Shown: in pieces, positions 32,037-32,159 of the stretch | Layout: each line of letters opens with the position of its first letter | Numbering within the stretch: position 1 is the stretch's first letter | NCBI GenBank assembly: GCA_020073385.1 | Contig: JAIQFH010000069.1 | Span: forward strand, 1-32,159 | Length of the DNA: 32,159 nt | Source: Terriglobia bacterium | GTDB taxonomy: Bacteria > Acidobacteriota > Terriglobia > Terriglobales > Acidobacteriaceae | Reading direction: 5' to 3' | Program-made: the position numbers and the translations under genes | Notes under the pieces: model-generated | What the model saw: the letters and a program-made list of their open reading frames with translations, nothing else | The model's database searches: none | Told to the model about the DNA's origin: nothing

Positions 32037-32159
32037 TTGAAGAAGAATAGCAAGTCTGCCATGAAGAAGGAACAGAAAGCGAAGCGGGCGAAAGCTCGGC
32101 GTCCAGTGCAGCGAGAAGCCAAGGAAGTACTGGCGGAGCTGGTGGAGAAACTGAGAGGA
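32037..32159 (+). CDS. Lysine/arginine-rich protein, start only (runs off the window)
   Basis: An AAGGAG ribosome site (32023-32028) lies eight bases before a TTG start. The 41 codons present encode a very basic N-terminus (KKNSKSAMKKEQKAKRAKAR...) followed by a helix 'EAKEVLAELVEKLRG', with no stop before the window end. This could be a small DNA-binding or ribosome-associated protein. An internal ATG at codon 9 is an alternative start. It cannot be named from this part. Confidence 0.55.
   Translation, partial: MKKNSKSAMKKEQKAKRAKARRPVQREAKEVLAELVEKLRG

Overview
The gene content points to a soil-type Acidobacteriota, probably Terriglobia. This is an inference from family content: an Oar-like TonB receptor, a choice-of-anchor-D lipoprotein, a Vgb-like propeller protein, IPT/TIG and TPR remnants, a DinB protein, and small genes ending in the RWAKWK motif. 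I could not run a taxonomic search.

The window has two parts. Positions 1 to about 11,340 look like the right-hand part of an integrated genomic island. It ends at a 56-base 3' fragment of a tRNA-Leu(CAA) gene (11285-11340), the usual scar of integration into a tRNA gene. The intact tRNA and the integrase would then lie left of position 1. The left half of the island (1-4054) has short phage- or plasmid-type genes of unknown function. They sit around a noncoding region with a (CAA)27 microsatellite flanked by helically phased GTAGCC/GGCTAC hexamers, followed by a gene with a weak primase-like N-terminus: a candidate replication or partition locus. An ISL3-type insertion sequence (4055-5401) follows, with clear terminal inverted repeats, an 8-bp target duplication and a nonsense-mutated transposase. 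The right half (5394-11014) is a leftward block of defence-like accessory genes: a TIR-like protein with a small partner, a DUF4062 protein with a lipoyl-domain chimera, a Rap1a-type secreted protein, and a coiled-coil membrane protein. Between these units lie one frameshifted and two clearly decayed copies (perhaps a third) of the same small acidobacterial gene, all on the opposite strand. This suggests stepwise accretion of cargo units at one recurrent site.

From 11,470 onward the DNA looks chromosomal: a Vgb-like beta-propeller protein, an acyl-CoA synthetase, and a deletion scar joining the C-terminal part of a LacI-type regulator to an N-terminally truncated Oar-like receptor. Next come a MarR regulator divergent from a YCII-like gene and a membrane protein gene, with two matching operator-like sites, and an RND efflux pump with its adaptor (19041-23371).

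Divergent from the pump is a carbamoyl-phosphate/ornithine operon: a 57-codon remnant of a cyclic-2,3-diphosphoglycerate-synthetase-like gene, then argF, arcC, pyrB and rocD. Three CRP-type palindromes lie in the shared upstream region. The window closes with a repeat-rich secreted lipoprotein, TIG and TPR gene remnants, a DinB-family protein, and the start of a lysine-rich gene that runs off the end.
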